NCBI GenBank assembly: GCA_012522475.1
Contig: JAAYKH010000026.1
Span: forward strand, 1 to 41,519
Length of the DNA stretch: 41,519 nt
Source: Chloroflexota bacterium
GTDB lineage: Bacteria; Chloroflexota; Anaerolineae; Anaerolineales; Anaerolineaceae
Direction: 5' to 3'
Each line of letters begins with the position of its first letter. The stretch's first letter is position 1. The notes beneath the pieces were generated by a model. It was given only the letters and a program-made list of their open reading frames with translations. It made no database searches and was not told the DNA's origin. Below, piece by piece: positions 25,119 through 36,283 of this stretch. The position numbers and the translations under genes are program-made.

Positions 25119-26150
25119 ATGAAGTTTCAACGCTATCACAATTTTGCCGAGTTGGCGCCTATCAGGGACGCCTGGAATTTGCTTTTAGAAAACAGTGCAA
25201 GTGACGTACCATTCCTCACCTTCGAATACCTGCAAGCCTGGTGGCAAACTCGCGGCGGCGGAGAATGGCCTGAGGAGAGTCAGCTGGCGATCATTGCCGC
25301 CACAGAGGGTGAACGCCTGGTAGGTGTGGCACCCTTGTTTTTCGCCGAAAACCTTCAGGACAAACCTGCTTTAATGTTCGTAGGGGCGATTGAGGTTTCC
25401 GATTTTTTAGATTTCATCGTCAGGCCAGAAGACCTGCCCCGGTTTTTAAGCGTGCTGCTGTCATATCTATTAAATGAAGCCGACCTACCCCCCTGGGATG
25501 TGCTGGACCTTTACAATTTGCTGGACAACTCCCCCACCCTGAACGCCCTGGAAGCAGAAGCCCGCGCGCGCGGCTGGGCACACCAGCAAACCTACCTGCA
25601 GCCGGCCCCCTACATCCCGCTGAGCGGCGATTACGAGGCTTACCTGATGAGCCTGGAGAAAAAACAGCGCCACGAGGTCCGCCGCAAGTGGCGCAACGTG
25701 GAAAACAGTCTTGCCAAGCCAAATTTTTACACCGTCCAGGCGGCAGAGCAGCTGCCCGAAGAAACCCAGGCCTTCATTGAGATGATGGCACAGGACCCCA
25801 ACAAGCACGCCTTCCTGACGCCCGCCATGCGGCATCACCTGGCGGTTACTGCCCAAACCGCCTTTGAGGCCGGCTGGCTGCACCTCTCGTTTTTTACGTT
25901 GGATGGGGTTAAAGCAGCCGGGCATTTTTCGTTTCTGTACAAGAATCGGTTATGGCTCTACAATTCCGGCTGGGAATGGGCGTTCCGCGAGTATTCACCC
26001 GGCTGGGTACACCTGGCACACCTGGTGCAGTGGTCGCTTGAACAGGGGCTTACCGAGGTCAATTTTATGCGCGGCGATGAGGATTATAAGTACAAGTTCG
26101 GTGGGGTCGACCGGCACGTGTATCGGATGACGCTGACGCGGGTGAAATAA
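25119..26150 (+). CDS. FemAB/BioF2-type GNAT acyltransferase
   Basis: 343 aa, GNAT-fold family related to FemAB and the BioF2-like (CelD-type) acetyltransferases. Visible features: DVPFLTFEYLQAWWQTRGG near the start, SGDYEAYLMSLEKKQRHEVRRKWR in the middle (a signature helix of this group), and the C-terminal LYNSGWEWAFREYSPGW...VNFMRGDEDYKYKFG. Members act in exopolysaccharide or peptidoglycan modification, but neither the acceptor nor a polysaccharide cluster is visible here. It is divergent from the large membrane protein gene. Confidence 0.85.
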   Translation: MKFQRYHNFAELAPIRDAWNLLLENSASDVPFLTFEYLQAWWQTRGGGEWPEESQLAIIAATEGERLVGVAPLFFAENLQDKPALMFVGAIEVSDFLDFIVRPEDLPRFLSVLLSYLLNEADLPPWDVLDLYNLLDNSPTLNALEAEARARGWAHQQTYLQPAPYIPLSGDYEAYLMSLEKKQRHEVRRKWRNVENSLAKPNFYTVQAAEQLPEETQAFIEMMAQDPNKHAFLTPAMRHHLAVTAQTAFEAGWLHLSFFTLDGVKAAGHFSFLYKNRLWLYNSGWEWAFREYSPGWVHLAHLVQWSLEQGLTEVNFMRGDEDYKYKFGGVDRHVYRMTLTRVK

Positions 26151-26214
26151 GAAGCTGGCAGTTGATCGTTGACAGCTGATAGTGGATTGCGGTTTGATCT
26201 GCAAGCCTGAACTT

Positions 26215-26590
26215 CTGTCATTGCACCCAAAGGGAGCAATCTCAAACATGTTGCCTGGGATCACTTCGCAAACTCATGATAACAATTACACACTTAAACA
26301 CCACCACAATCTGTCATTGCGACCAAAGGGAAGCAATCTCAAACATGTTGCCTGGGGTCACTTCGCAAGCTCGTGATGACAATTACACACTTAACACCAC
26401 CACAATCTGTCATTGCACCCAAAGGGAAGCAATCTCAAACATGTTTCCTGAGATCACTTCACAAGCTCGTAATGACAATTCCACAATTTCACGTCACCCC
26501 AATCTGTCATTGCACCCAAAGGGAAGCAATCTCAAACATGTTACCTGGGATCATTTGGCAAGCTTGTGGTGGCAAACTCCACCATAATCC
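26215..26590 (+). repeat. Tandem array of four 96-bp repeats
   Basis: Unit starts are at 26215, 26311, 26407 and 26503, exactly 96 bp apart; the last unit decays near 26590. Each unit begins CTGTCATTGC, contains AAGGGA(A)GCAATCTCAAACATG near its first third and a (G/A)ATCACTTC-like core, and carries a TGTCAT...ATGACA-type inverted end in the better-preserved copies. Units differ by substitutions and compensating 1-bp indels. The array is probably non-coding; the open frames through it only reflect the period being a multiple of three. It fills most of the 597-bp gap before hrcA. Confidence 0.9.
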
Positions 26591-26657
26591 CTGATTACCC
26601 AATCCTTCTTACCACCATTTCTTATAAAACGCATATACGCACGGCGGCCGCGCTTTC

Positions 26658-26686
26658 TTGACGCCCTTAACCCCGCATGGTAAGAT
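26658..26686 (+). promoter_or_regulatory. Sigma70 promoter of the heat-shock operon
   Basis: TTGACG (26658-26663), 17-nt spacer, TAAGAT (26681-26686), with a start expected near 26693, a few bases before the CIRCE operator. Confidence 0.88.
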
Positions 26687-26701
26687 TAAACCTGTGCTAT
26701 T

Positions 26702-26728
26702 TTAGCACTCTCCCTATGAGAGTGCTAA
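26702..26728 (+). promoter_or_regulatory. CIRCE operator
   Basis: Perfect CIRCE: TTAGCACTC (26702-26710), 9-nt spacer, GAGTGCTAA (26720-26728). It is the HrcA binding site, placed just after the predicted transcription start and 19 nt before the hrcA ATG, so HrcA represses its own operon. Confidence 0.98.
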
Positions 26729-26747
26729 AATTTAACCGGAGCGTACC

Positions 26748-27779
26748 ATGCGACTGACCGACCGTCAAAAATTGATCCTGACTCTCGTGATTCACGAGCA
26801 TATCCAAACCGCACAGCCGGTTGGGTCTAACACGCTGGTCTTAAAATACAATTTGGCGATGAGTTCGGCCACCGTCCGCAACGAAATGAGCGTCCTGACA
26901 GAGGTCAACCTCCTGCGTCAGCCACACACTTCCGCCGGGCGGGTGCCCACCGAAGAGGGTTATCGCTTCTTCGTCGGCAACCTGATTCAAAAAAGCACAC
27001 TCCCCACCACCACGCGCCGCACCATCACCCACCAGTTCTATCAATCTCGTCAGGATGTCGAACAGTGGCTCAGGCTGGCCGTCTCGGTTTTAGCCAGCCA
27101 GGCCCAGGCCGCCTCACTGGTGACAGCGCCCCACGCTGAAAAAGCCATCTTCAAGCATTTAGAGCTGGTCGCCACCCGCGGTCGGCAGGTGCTGATGGTG
27201 CTGGTATTGATGGACGGCGATATCCGTCAACAATTCATCACCCTGGCCGAGGCCATCTCGCAAGAACGTCTCTCCGAGATCGCAGGGCGCATTTCAACCC
27301 TGTGTATCCGCTGCGATTCAGCCGACATCGCCCGCCTCCGAAGTCAGTTTGACGCCCTGGGCCAGGATATCATCGACATCCTCCTGGCAGAAATGGCGCT
27401 GACCGAAGAAGCAGCCACCGGTGAAATCTACCTGGATGGGATGACCAACGTCCTCTCCGAGCCCGAATTTGCCGAATCCGACGAGGCCCGCCAGGCCCTG
27501 TATATCCTGCAGGAACGCTCGCTGCTGGAAAACCTGATCGCCAGCACGATGACGAATACCGATGTCGGTGGCATCCAGGTGCTGATTGGCGGTGAGGGCA
27601 CCTGGGAAGAACTGCGCCAGTGTTCGGTGATTCTGGCCCGCTACGGCGACCCGGAATCCCTGACCGGTTCGATCGGCGTGCTGGGCCCTATCCGCATGCC
27701 TTACGATCGCGCCATCTCTACCGTGCAATTTGTCGCCAACGTGCTCAGCGACCTGGTTTCTGAGATGCTGGCGGTGTAA
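26748..27779 (+). CDS. hrcA: Heat-inducible transcription repressor HrcA
   Basis: 343 aa, full length. The N-terminal winged helix starts LTDRQKLILTLVIHEHIQTAQPVGS and continues MSSATVRNEMSVLTEVNLLRQPHTSAGRVPTEEGYRFFV, all classic HrcA. The C-terminal dimerisation domain contains VLIGGEGTW and GSIGVLGPIRMPYDRAISTV. GGAG precedes the ATG and a perfect CIRCE lies upstream. It is first in the order hrcA-grpE-dnaK-dnaJ-prmA. HrcA needs the GroE chaperonin for activity in known systems; no groESL is in this window. Confidence 0.98.
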   Translation: MRLTDRQKLILTLVIHEHIQTAQPVGSNTLVLKYNLAMSSATVRNEMSVLTEVNLLRQPHTSAGRVPTEEGYRFFVGNLIQKSTLPTTTRRTITHQFYQSRQDVEQWLRLAVSVLASQAQAASLVTAPHAEKAIFKHLELVATRGRQVLMVLVLMDGDIRQQFITLAEAISQERLSEIAGRISTLCIRCDSADIARLRSQFDALGQDIIDILLAEMALTEEAATGEIYLDGMTNVLSEPEFAESDEARQALYILQERSLLENLIASTMTNTDVGGIQVLIGGEGTWEELRQCSVILARYGDPESLTGSIGVLGPIRMPYDRAISTVQFVANVLSDLVSEMLAV

Positions 27780-27820
27780 CCCGATGAAATAATCGACTTT
27801 ATTATCCATTGGAGCAATCT

Positions 27821-28396
27821 ATGACCGTAGAAAAACAAGAGAAAAATAAAAAACGAACCCACAACGAAGAAAATGAAGAAAACCATCCTGCCGATGAAGA
27901 CCAGACCATGATCGGCCTGACCTACGATGAATATACGGCGATGGAACAGGAACTCGAAACCCTTCAGGAACAAGTTGCAGAACAAAAGGATAGCTGGTTG
28001 CGCACCTGTGCCGAATTTGATAATTATAAAAAACGCGTGCAGCGCGATACCGCCCGCGTCAACCAGGACGCGCTGGCCAGCACCGTTAAAAGCTTTCTAG
28101 TTATCGCTGACGACCTGGAACGGGCGCTCAAAGACAAACCCGTCGGCAAAGATTCTGCGGCCTGGGTTGAAGGAATCGAGCTGATCTATCAGAAACTGTT
28201 GAACCAGATGAAAAACCAGGGTGTGGAACGCATGGATGTCAACCCGGGGGATGCATTCGACCCCAACATCCACGAAGCCATCACTCACGAGGAACACCCG
28301 GATTATACCGGCGGTCAGATCATTGACATCGTCCAGCCCGGGTACCGCATTACAGACCGCGTCATTCGCCCGGCGATGGTGCGCGTCGCTCAATAA
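27821..28396 (+). CDS. grpE: Nucleotide exchange factor GrpE
   Basis: 191 aa from the ATG at 27821, with GGAG 6 nt upstream; an in-frame TTG at 27809 is less likely. The charged N-terminus (about 1-35) is disordered. The long coiled coil (MEQELETLQEQVAEQKDSW) leads to the family motif AEFDNYKKRVQRD. The C-terminal beta domain carries GDAFDPNIHEAI and GYRITDRVIRPAMVRVA. It releases ADP from DnaK. It follows hrcA by 41 nt and precedes dnaK by 29 nt. Confidence 0.97.
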   Translation: MTVEKQEKNKKRTHNEENEENHPADEDQTMIGLTYDEYTAMEQELETLQEQVAEQKDSWLRTCAEFDNYKKRVQRDTARVNQDALASTVKSFLVIADDLERALKDKPVGKDSAAWVEGIELIYQKLLNQMKNQGVERMDVNPGDAFDPNIHEAITHEEHPDYTGGQIIDIVQPGYRITDRVIRPAMVRVAQ

Positions 28397-28425
28397 TCGA
28401 TTGTTTTTAAAGGAGGCACAAGCAC

Positions 28426-30330
<1,905 letters not shown>

Positions 30331-30345
30331 CCTAAGCGTCTACAA

Positions 30346-30373
30346 CGGTGCCCGGCATGCACACCGGGCACCG
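30346..30373 (+). other. Stem-loop between dnaK and dnaJ
   Basis: Perfect 10-bp inverted repeat CGGTGCCCGG (30346-30355) / CCGGGCACCG (30364-30373) with an 8-nt loop and no T run. It lies in the 134-bp dnaK-dnaJ gap and could stabilise the upstream mRNA end or partly stop transcription, lowering dnaJ relative to dnaK. Confidence 0.65.
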
Positions 30374-30464
30374 CAAACGATAAGCCGTTTGACAGGCTCA
30401 CGTCAAATGGGTAGACTTATCCAGCCGAATTACGAGCATAGTTAATAGAATTAGATCAGAAAAA

Positions 30465-31595
30465 ATGGCAAAACGTGATTATTACGAAATACTGGGCGTC
30501 CCGCGTGGAGCAAGCGACGATGACCTGAAATCTGCTTTCAGGCAGTTAGCGCGCCAGTATCATCCGGACGTCAGCAGTGAACCGGATGCTGAGGAAAAAT
30601 TTAAAGAAATTAACGAAGCGTATGCTGTTCTTTCCGATAGCGAAAAACGCGCGGCCTATGACCGTTTTGGTCACGCCGGCGTCAACACCCAAGGCATGCC
30701 CGATTTTACCAATATCGATCTTTCGGACATCCTCGAAGGGTTGTTCGGGTTTGGCGGTTTTGGTGGGTTTGGCGGCATGGGCGGCAGACGCACCCGCAAT
30801 GCCCCCCGCCGCGGCGCTGACCTTTCCAGCAAGATCCGGTTGACCTTTGAAGAGGCAGCCTTTGGCGTTGAAAAAGAGCTACAAATCACCCGGGATGAAC
30901 AATGCCAGACCTGTAACGGCTCGGGCGCCAAGCCAGGCACCACCCCCGTAAACTGTCCGCAATGCAATGGTCAGGGTGAAGTGCGCCAGGTCCATCAGAC
31001 CCTGCTGGGTTCGATGGTACAGGTGGTCACCTGCCCCCGCTGTAATGGCTCGGGGGAGATCATCGAAACGCCCTGCGAAACTTGTCATGGTCGCGGCCTG
31101 GAACGAAAGACAATCAACAAACTGGTCACCATTCCTTCGGGCGTCTCCGATGGCGTTCAAATCCGCCTGGCTGGCGAGGGCCAACCCGGTATCTACGGCG
31201 GGCCTCACGGCAATTTTTACCTGGAAATCGAAGTTGAAAAGCACGCTTTCTTCCGTCGCAGGGCTGACGACATCCTGCTGGACCTGGACATCAACATTAC
31301 CCAGGCTGTTCTGGGTGACGAGATCCGCGTCCCAACCCTGAACGGTGAAGTCGATCTGCGGATTCCAGCGGGCACACAGCCTGGAAAAACCTTCCGCCTG
31401 CGGGGTCGGGGCATCCCGCATTTGCGCGGCTCTGGCACAGGCGACCAACTGGTCACCGTTTCAGTGCGAATCCCCACGCGGTTGAGCGGAGAGCAGCGCG
31501 AACTGTTCGAACTGCTGGCGAAAACCATGGACCCTGATATCAAAATCCAGGATCAAAGCTTTTTCGATAAATTGCGCGAGGTGTTTGGTGGCTGA
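30465..31595 (+). CDS. dnaJ: Chaperone DnaJ (Hsp40, type I)
   Basis: 376 aa. J domain with YHPDVSS (HPD motif); Gly/Phe-rich linker [13 protein letters not shown]; four zinc-binding repeats [24 protein letters not shown] and CETCHGRG; C-terminal substrate domains with [17 protein letters not shown]. It stimulates DnaK ATPase and delivers substrates. No strong Shine-Dalgarno is seen, so it may be translated at a lower rate or from a separate start. Its stop codon overlaps the start of prmA. Confidence 0.98.
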   Translation: MAKRDYYEILGVPRGASDDDLKSAFRQLARQYHPDVSSEPDAEEKFKEINEAYAVLSDSEKRAAYDRFGHAGVNTQGMPDFTNIDLSDILEGLFGFGGFGGFGGMGGRRTRNAPRRGADLSSKIRLTFEEAAFGVEKELQITRDEQCQTCNGSGAKPGTTPVNCPQCNGQGEVRQVHQTLLGSMVQVVTCPRCNGSGEIIETPCETCHGRGLERKTINKLVTIPSGVSDGVQIRLAGEGQPGIYGGPHGNFYLEIEVEKHAFFRRRADDILLDLDINITQAVLGDEIRVPTLNGEVDLRIPAGTQPGKTFRLRGRGIPHLRGSGTGDQLVTVSVRIPTRLSGEQRELFELLAKTMDPDIKIQDQSFFDKLREVFGG

Positions 31596-32529
31596 TGGGG
31601 AAAGCCCGGTCCACTGGATTGAAGCCAAGCTGGTAACAGATGGCGAGTTAGCCGAAGCCCTAGCCGAAGTACTGGGGCGTTTTGTTGCCAACGGTGTGGT
31701 CGTGGAAACTGAAACAGTTTTCAACCCAAAAACCCAGGAAAATGAGCCTACAGGGAACATAGCCGTCTTCGGCTACCTGCCAGCCGACAGCCAGCTAGAA
31801 GAAACCCGCCAGAAGCTCGAAGAAGCCCTCTGGTACCTGGGGATGATCGCCCCGTTGCCGCCGGTTCAATACCGGCCCATCCAGGAAGAAAATTGGATGG
31901 CTCTCTGGAAGACCCATTATCAACCCATTCAGATCGGGCACAAGCTCCTGATTATGCCCGCCTGGCAACACCCTGAACCGGATGAAAGCCGCCTGGTGGT
32001 GCGCATCAACCCGGCCATGGCCTTCGGCACCGGTACCCACCCCACCACACAGCTCTGCCTGCGCTTGATGGAAAGACATCTCATCCCTGGGGCGTCGGCC
32101 ATCGATGTAGGCTGCGGCTCGGGCATCCTCTCGATCGCCGCGCTGCTGATGGGCGGCGATCATGTCCTGGCAGTAGATATTGATGAACAGGCCGTCGCAT
32201 CTACCCTGGAAAACGCAAATCTGAACCCTATTGATGCAGCCCGCCTGGAAACCGGCCTGGGCTCTGTCGAGGAAATCCTCACCGGCCGATTTTCGATCAG
32301 CCAGGCCCCGCTTGTGCTGGTCAACATCCTGGCGGCGACCATCGTTCATTTGTTCAGCCTGGGCCTGGGTGACCTGGTCAGTTCCAACGGTGTTCTGCTG
32401 CTTTCAGGCATCCTAGCAGACCAAGAGCCCGCGGTCATACAAGCCGCCGTAAGCGCTGGTTTTACGTTAACCGAGCGCTTGAACGATAGTGATTGGATGG
32501 CCCTGGCGCTGAAAAAAGCTGTGTGTTAA
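31588..32529 (+). CDS. prmA: Ribosomal protein L11 methyltransferase PrmA
   Basis: 313 aa from GTG 31588 (TTG 31585 is also possible). The start overlaps the dnaJ stop codon by 8 nt, so translation is probably coupled. AdoMet-binding motif [17 protein letters not shown], preceded by the PrmA signature [18 protein letters not shown] and followed by LVNILAATI. The N-terminal domain ([19 protein letters not shown]) matches the L11-docking domain. It trimethylates ribosomal protein L11. Placement after dnaJ is a recurring arrangement also known from Firmicutes. Confidence 0.95.
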   Translation: MADGESPVHWIEAKLVTDGELAEALAEVLGRFVANGVVVETETVFNPKTQENEPTGNIAVFGYLPADSQLEETRQKLEEALWYLGMIAPLPPVQYRPIQEENWMALWKTHYQPIQIGHKLLIMPAWQHPEPDESRLVVRINPAMAFGTGTHPTTQLCLRLMERHLIPGASAIDVGCGSGILSIAALLMGGDHVLAVDIDEQAVASTLENANLNPIDAARLETGLGSVEEILTGRFSISQAPLVLVNILAATIVHLFSLGLGDLVSSNGVLLLSGILADQEPAVIQAAVSAGFTLTERLNDSDWMALALKKAVC

Positions 32530-32626
32530 CCCACACAGACCCTGGCAACAAAAGCACCATGGACGCCATAGCGTTGGGCGAACGTGGTATCATTGGTGCC
32601 GGCATCACAACCTGAGAATTAAGTCT

Positions 32627-33280
32627 ATGCAACAACCTGAAAAACAATATACCTATGCGAATATCCACTGTCTCTTAGTCGACCTGGACGACACCCTCTA
32701 TCCCTACCATACCGGTGTTTGGGGCATGGCCGCCAACCGTATTGATCAGTTCTTGGTGGAGGAGATCGGTGTTCAACCTGCTGAAGTGAAATCTATGCGG
32801 GAGCGCCTCTTTACGCAATACGGCACCACCCTGCGCGGCTTGCTGATTGAAAATAAGGTCGACATGGACCATTATTTAGATTATGTCCACGATATCCCCA
32901 TCGATGACCTGCTGGCACCCGATCCCGAGCTTGACCAGATGTTTCACACGCTACCCCAGCGTAAGGTAATCTTCACCAACGCCAGCACAGACCATGCCAA
33001 GCGGGTTTTACGCCGCCTGGGTATTCAACATCATTTTGAACGCATTATCGATATTTACGACATTTTCCCTTTTTGCAAACCCCAGATTGAAGCCTATCAC
33101 ACAACCCTGGATATCATCAAAGAACAATCTGAACACTGCCTGATGATCGATGATAACGCCAGGAACCTGGCCACGGCCCGGTCCCTGGGTATTAGCACCG
33201 TGATTGTCGGGCCCCAGCCCCACGATGGCAACGCCCATATTAACGAGATTAAAGAACTCGGTCGCTTGCTCACACCTTGA
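32627..33280 (+). CDS. HAD-family hydrolase, pyrimidine 5'-nucleotidase-like
   Basis: 217 aa, HAD subfamily IA. Motif I LLVDLDDTLYP (nucleophile Asp19, acid/base Asp21), motif II IFTNAST, motif III Lys in FCKPQIEAY and motif IV LMIDDNARN. The DLDDTLYP form is typical of the SDT1/pyrimidine 5'-nucleotidase-like group, which dephosphorylates nucleoside monophosphates and related metabolites. It follows prmA by 97 nt and may be the last gene of the heat-shock transcript. Exact substrate unknown. Confidence 0.88.
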   Translation: MQQPEKQYTYANIHCLLVDLDDTLYPYHTGVWGMAANRIDQFLVEEIGVQPAEVKSMRERLFTQYGTTLRGLLIENKVDMDHYLDYVHDIPIDDLLAPDPELDQMFHTLPQRKVIFTNASTDHAKRVLRRLGIQHHFERIIDIYDIFPFCKPQIEAYHTTLDIIKEQSEHCLMIDDNARNLATARSLGISTVIVGPQPHDGNAHINEIKELGRLLTP

Positions 33281-33534
33281 GGGTCAAATTGCGGCCGGCT
33301 TTTTAAGGATAGAGGTCGCAGGACTGATTCATTGCTATCAGGGGTTGACTGGCAAAGGGCATGTGGTTTTCTGGGCGTCTGATCGCAAGCCTGCAAACTG
33401 AAGGCGATCCAATTCAAGTTCCCTTGCCAAACAAACAGATTTCCTCGTTCGAAGCCCTACGCACTGCGTTCAAAATTAAAAATAAACACCCCCAACGTTC
33501 TAAGGTCATATCTTTTTTTTATTGAGACGCTCGC

Positions 33535-34857
33535 TCATTCATTCTTTAGCGCCTGAACAGGCACCAGGCTGGCCGCCTGGACCGCCGGATAAACGCCCGA
33601 GATTAGGCCAATCAGCGTTGAAAAAGCCAACGCAAACAGAATCAGCCAGGGCGGCGTGGCAACCGACAGTGTGGCAGAACCGCCCCCCATCATCCCCGAA
33701 TTTTGCCCGGCCATATAAACACTGCCGAAAATATTGATCAATTCCCCCAGCAGCAAACCCAACAACACACCCCCAATGCCGCCAATAAAACCAATACTCG
33801 CCGATTCACCCAAAAAGATGCTCAGCACGTCCTGGTTTGTGGCGCCAACCGCTTTCATTAAGCCGATTTCGCGGGTGCGTTCCAGGATGGCCATGGTCAT
33901 GGTATTGGCGATGCCAATTGCCGCCACCAGCAGGGCAATACCGCCCACCCCGCCAAAGATCACCTGAAGGACCACGAAGAAACTGTTCACACCCTGGATG
34001 AATTCCTGGGGCGTATAAGCCATAAACCCCATATCATTGATTTGGCTGGCAATATTCAGCACGCTTTCACGGTCTTCAGCAACAACGGTGACCATCTCAT
34101 AACCGTCTTTTTTCGGGTCGAAACGCCTGCCATTAACCCAGGCATTAATTTCTAAAACCTCGTTCAGAGGCATGTACACCGAGTAGTCCCATTCACTGCG
34201 AGAAGCGCGGATAATCCCTGCCACCCTCAATTTAAGCGCTTTCTTAACTTCAATATAATTCCCCGAACCGTCTTCGCTCCATTTTGTCAGCTCCAGGGTC
34301 ATGTGCTGATCTTGCAGGTCAGACAGGGCAAGCGGTTCCTGCTCAGCGCGCTGGTTGGGGTCGTAAAAATTCTTCAGCACTTCTTCCCCGATAATCACCG
34401 TGCCTTTGGTGAGTTCATATGTACCGGATGCCATCTCCAGCCCCAGCACCGAAAGATCATCAGTACCAATTCCGATAACATTGGCCCACGCCTCCAGCTT
34501 GCCTGTTTTCAAAATCGTCATGGCATAAACACCGGTGCGCGGGATGGCCGCTTTAACCAGGGGGATCGCGCCAATTTCCTCAACCACGTCCGGGGTAATC
34601 GGCGGCGGGGAGGTATACTCACCCCCTTCCGCTTCAATCATCATCTGCGCTTCCCAATCCGGGTAAACACTAATTTGAGACATTTCAGCAATATTGCCAA
34701 ACTGGGCACTGGCGTTCTGTTTCAAACCCTGCGCCAGAGAGACCAGCACCACAACTGCTGCCGTGCCGATCACCACACCGATGGCTGTCAGCAATACACG
34801 CCCTTTTCGGCGGTTAAGGTTCAGCAGGATCAAACTGATTAATTCACGTGGTTTCAT
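33535..34857 (-). CDS. MacB/FtsX-type ABC transporter permease
   Basis: 440 aa. N-terminal helix after RRKGRVLLTAIGVVIGTAAVVVL, a periplasmic or extracellular MacB-core domain (about 45-280), then three C-terminal helices with the FtsX-family stretch ANTMTMAILERTREIGLMKAVGAT. This fold drives mechanotransmission (lipoprotein or peptide export, or cell-wall enzyme control) rather than classic transport. It is the last gene of the minus-strand operon with its ATPase (36284-36988). No HlyD-type adaptor is present; a secreted CARDB-like protein takes that position. Confidence 0.9.
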   Translation of the reverse strand: MKPRELISLILLNLNRRKGRVLLTAIGVVIGTAAVVVLVSLAQGLKQNASAQFGNIAEMSQISVYPDWEAQMMIEAEGGEYTSPPPITPDVVEEIGAIPLVKAAIPRTGVYAMTILKTGKLEAWANVIGIGTDDLSVLGLEMASGTYELTKGTVIIGEEVLKNFYDPNQRAEQEPLALSDLQDQHMTLELTKWSEDGSGNYIEVKKALKLRVAGIIRASRSEWDYSVYMPLNEVLEINAWVNGRRFDPKKDGYEMVTVVAEDRESVLNIASQINDMGFMAYTPQEFIQGVNSFFVVLQVIFGGVGGIALLVAAIGIANTMTMAILERTREIGLMKAVGATNQDVLSIFLGESASIGFIGGIGGVLLGLLLGELINIFGSVYMAGQNSGMMGGGSATLSVATPPWLILFALAFSTLIGLISGVYPAVQAASLVPVQALKNE

Positions 34858-34869
34858 CGGATTTCACGC

Positions 34870-36264
34870 TCAGGGGAGGTCGTAGGGCACCCCTTCACCA
34901 TAGTCTATTGGGGGTGGATTAATACCGCTGTCCAAGCCAAGCAGTCCTTTGAGGATACGCAAGAGCTTTTGCCACAGGGTTTCTTCAACCGTCGGAAACT
35001 CTCCATCTTCAAAGCCGCCGTCTGACGGGAAGAACTCATCTTCCGGGTAAAAATCGCCCATATCCATTTCAAGCACATCGATATTGAGCACGGTTTCAAA
35101 AACACGCGCCTGATTGAAATCATCGGTGTAATTCACACTGACTAAAATTTCCATGGGCCCGGCCTGGAAAGGCGTGATCATCGGGTCCAGGGTGAAGTAG
35201 AAACCGGGGTCAATCGCCCCAACCAGTGCCATATTATTCTCTAACTGTGCATCGCTGGCTGCCACCAGAATATTCCCCAAAATAACCGCCTGTTTACCGA
35301 GATTAACCACCTGCAGGGGCAAAAGATTGGGCTGGTTGGCAAAGAAAGGGCCTGGCTCCATAGAAAAATCAACTTGTATCGACGGCAGTCGATAGACCAG
35401 CAGGGTGATCACCTGGTTATCAACAACTTTCTGTTCGTCCTCTGTCACATAAACGAAGGAATAGCTCAGCGAGTGAGCCCCAGGTGATGTGTTCACATTG
35501 ACAATAATTTTTTGGGTTGTTTGCACGCTTTCACCGGGGAGAATATCTCCGATAAATTTGATGTTCGATGAATCGAGCGGGGCAAAATGGGAGAAATCAC
35601 CGGTGTTACCGGTAATCCCTGGTTGGGGTGTTCCTTCAGGGTTCATCTCAACAGTTCCGCCGCCTAAAACCATCGAGACTGCTTTCGCGGCCGCGTTGCC
35701 TAAATTTGTGATGTTGAGGTTCAGATCAAAAATTGTGCCCGGCTGCAGAATGGTCTCATCGGTTGAAAAGGATTGAATCACCAGCTGCGGGCTCAGCACT
35801 GGCACCTTGGTTGGCGTGGAAGGGTTGTAAACTGGGGTATGGAGGTCAATCGCCAAATTAAAACTATCGCTATAGCTATTGCCGTCATAGTCTGAGTAGT
35901 TGATGTTGACGGTGGCATTGGCAATCTGTGCGCCCCACAGTTCCGAGCTGACCGTAAAACTTTGTTTAATGCCTTTCCTTTCACCCTTGATCAATTGATA
36001 GATCGTTTGTAAGCCGCCGGTTTCCCGCGGGATCAGATCGCCAGGAATAAACTCGATCATCAGGTTGGTGGCGGCGCTCTGCCCGTTGTTGATGAAAATC
36101 ACGGTCAGGGTGAAGGTTTCGCCGCGCGCGGGCGTTGTCGCCGAAGCATAAGAGTCAATTGAAATAACCGGGCGATCAGCAGCGGTCTGTGCTTTGACAG
36201 ACGGGCTGCTTTGAAATAAAACGCCGATCAACAGAACAAGTGTTAACAAGATCTTCTTTTTCAT
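34870..36264 (-). CDS. Secreted CARDB-like repeat protein
   Basis: 464 aa from the ATG at 36264, which has AAGGA upstream; 16 extra in-frame codons are unlikely. A clear signal peptide (MKKKILLTLVLLIGVLFQ...VKA, cleavage expected near residue 26) is followed by at least two beta-sandwich repeats of the CARDB/DUF11 type: ARGETFTLTVIFINNGQSAATNL and PGTIFDLNLNITNLGNAAAKAV. The C-terminus is acidic, then amphipathic (LWQKLLRILKGLLGL), which might touch the membrane or the permease. It lies between the ATPase (19 nt) and permease (12 nt) genes, so it is probably an extracellular partner of that ABC system. Confidence 0.85.
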   Translation of the reverse strand: MKKKILLTLVLLIGVLFQSSPSVKAQTAADRPVISIDSYASATTPARGETFTLTVIFINNGQSAATNLMIEFIPGDLIPRETGGLQTIYQLIKGERKGIKQSFTVSSELWGAQIANATVNINYSDYDGNSYSDSFNLAIDLHTPVYNPSTPTKVPVLSPQLVIQSFSTDETILQPGTIFDLNLNITNLGNAAAKAVSMVLGGGTVEMNPEGTPQPGITGNTGDFSHFAPLDSSNIKFIGDILPGESVQTTQKIIVNVNTSPGAHSLSYSFVYVTEDEQKVVDNQVITLLVYRLPSIQVDFSMEPGPFFANQPNLLPLQVVNLGKQAVILGNILVAASDAQLENNMALVGAIDPGFYFTLDPMITPFQAGPMEILVSVNYTDDFNQARVFETVLNIDVLEMDMGDFYPEDEFFPSDGGFEDGEFPTVEETLWQKLLRILKGLLGLDSGINPPPIDYGEGVPYDLP

Positions 36265-36283
36265 ATTACATTCCTTAACGTGT

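Noticed and set aside
26276-26587. 103-codon frame with periodic ICHC...REAISNM repeats
   Set aside because: It is created by the 96-bp DNA repeat, whose period is a multiple of three. Several frames are open at once and there is no ribosome site.
26215-26590. Possible CRISPR array
   Set aside because: The repeated unit is the whole 96 bp with no unique spacers, and no cas gene is near.
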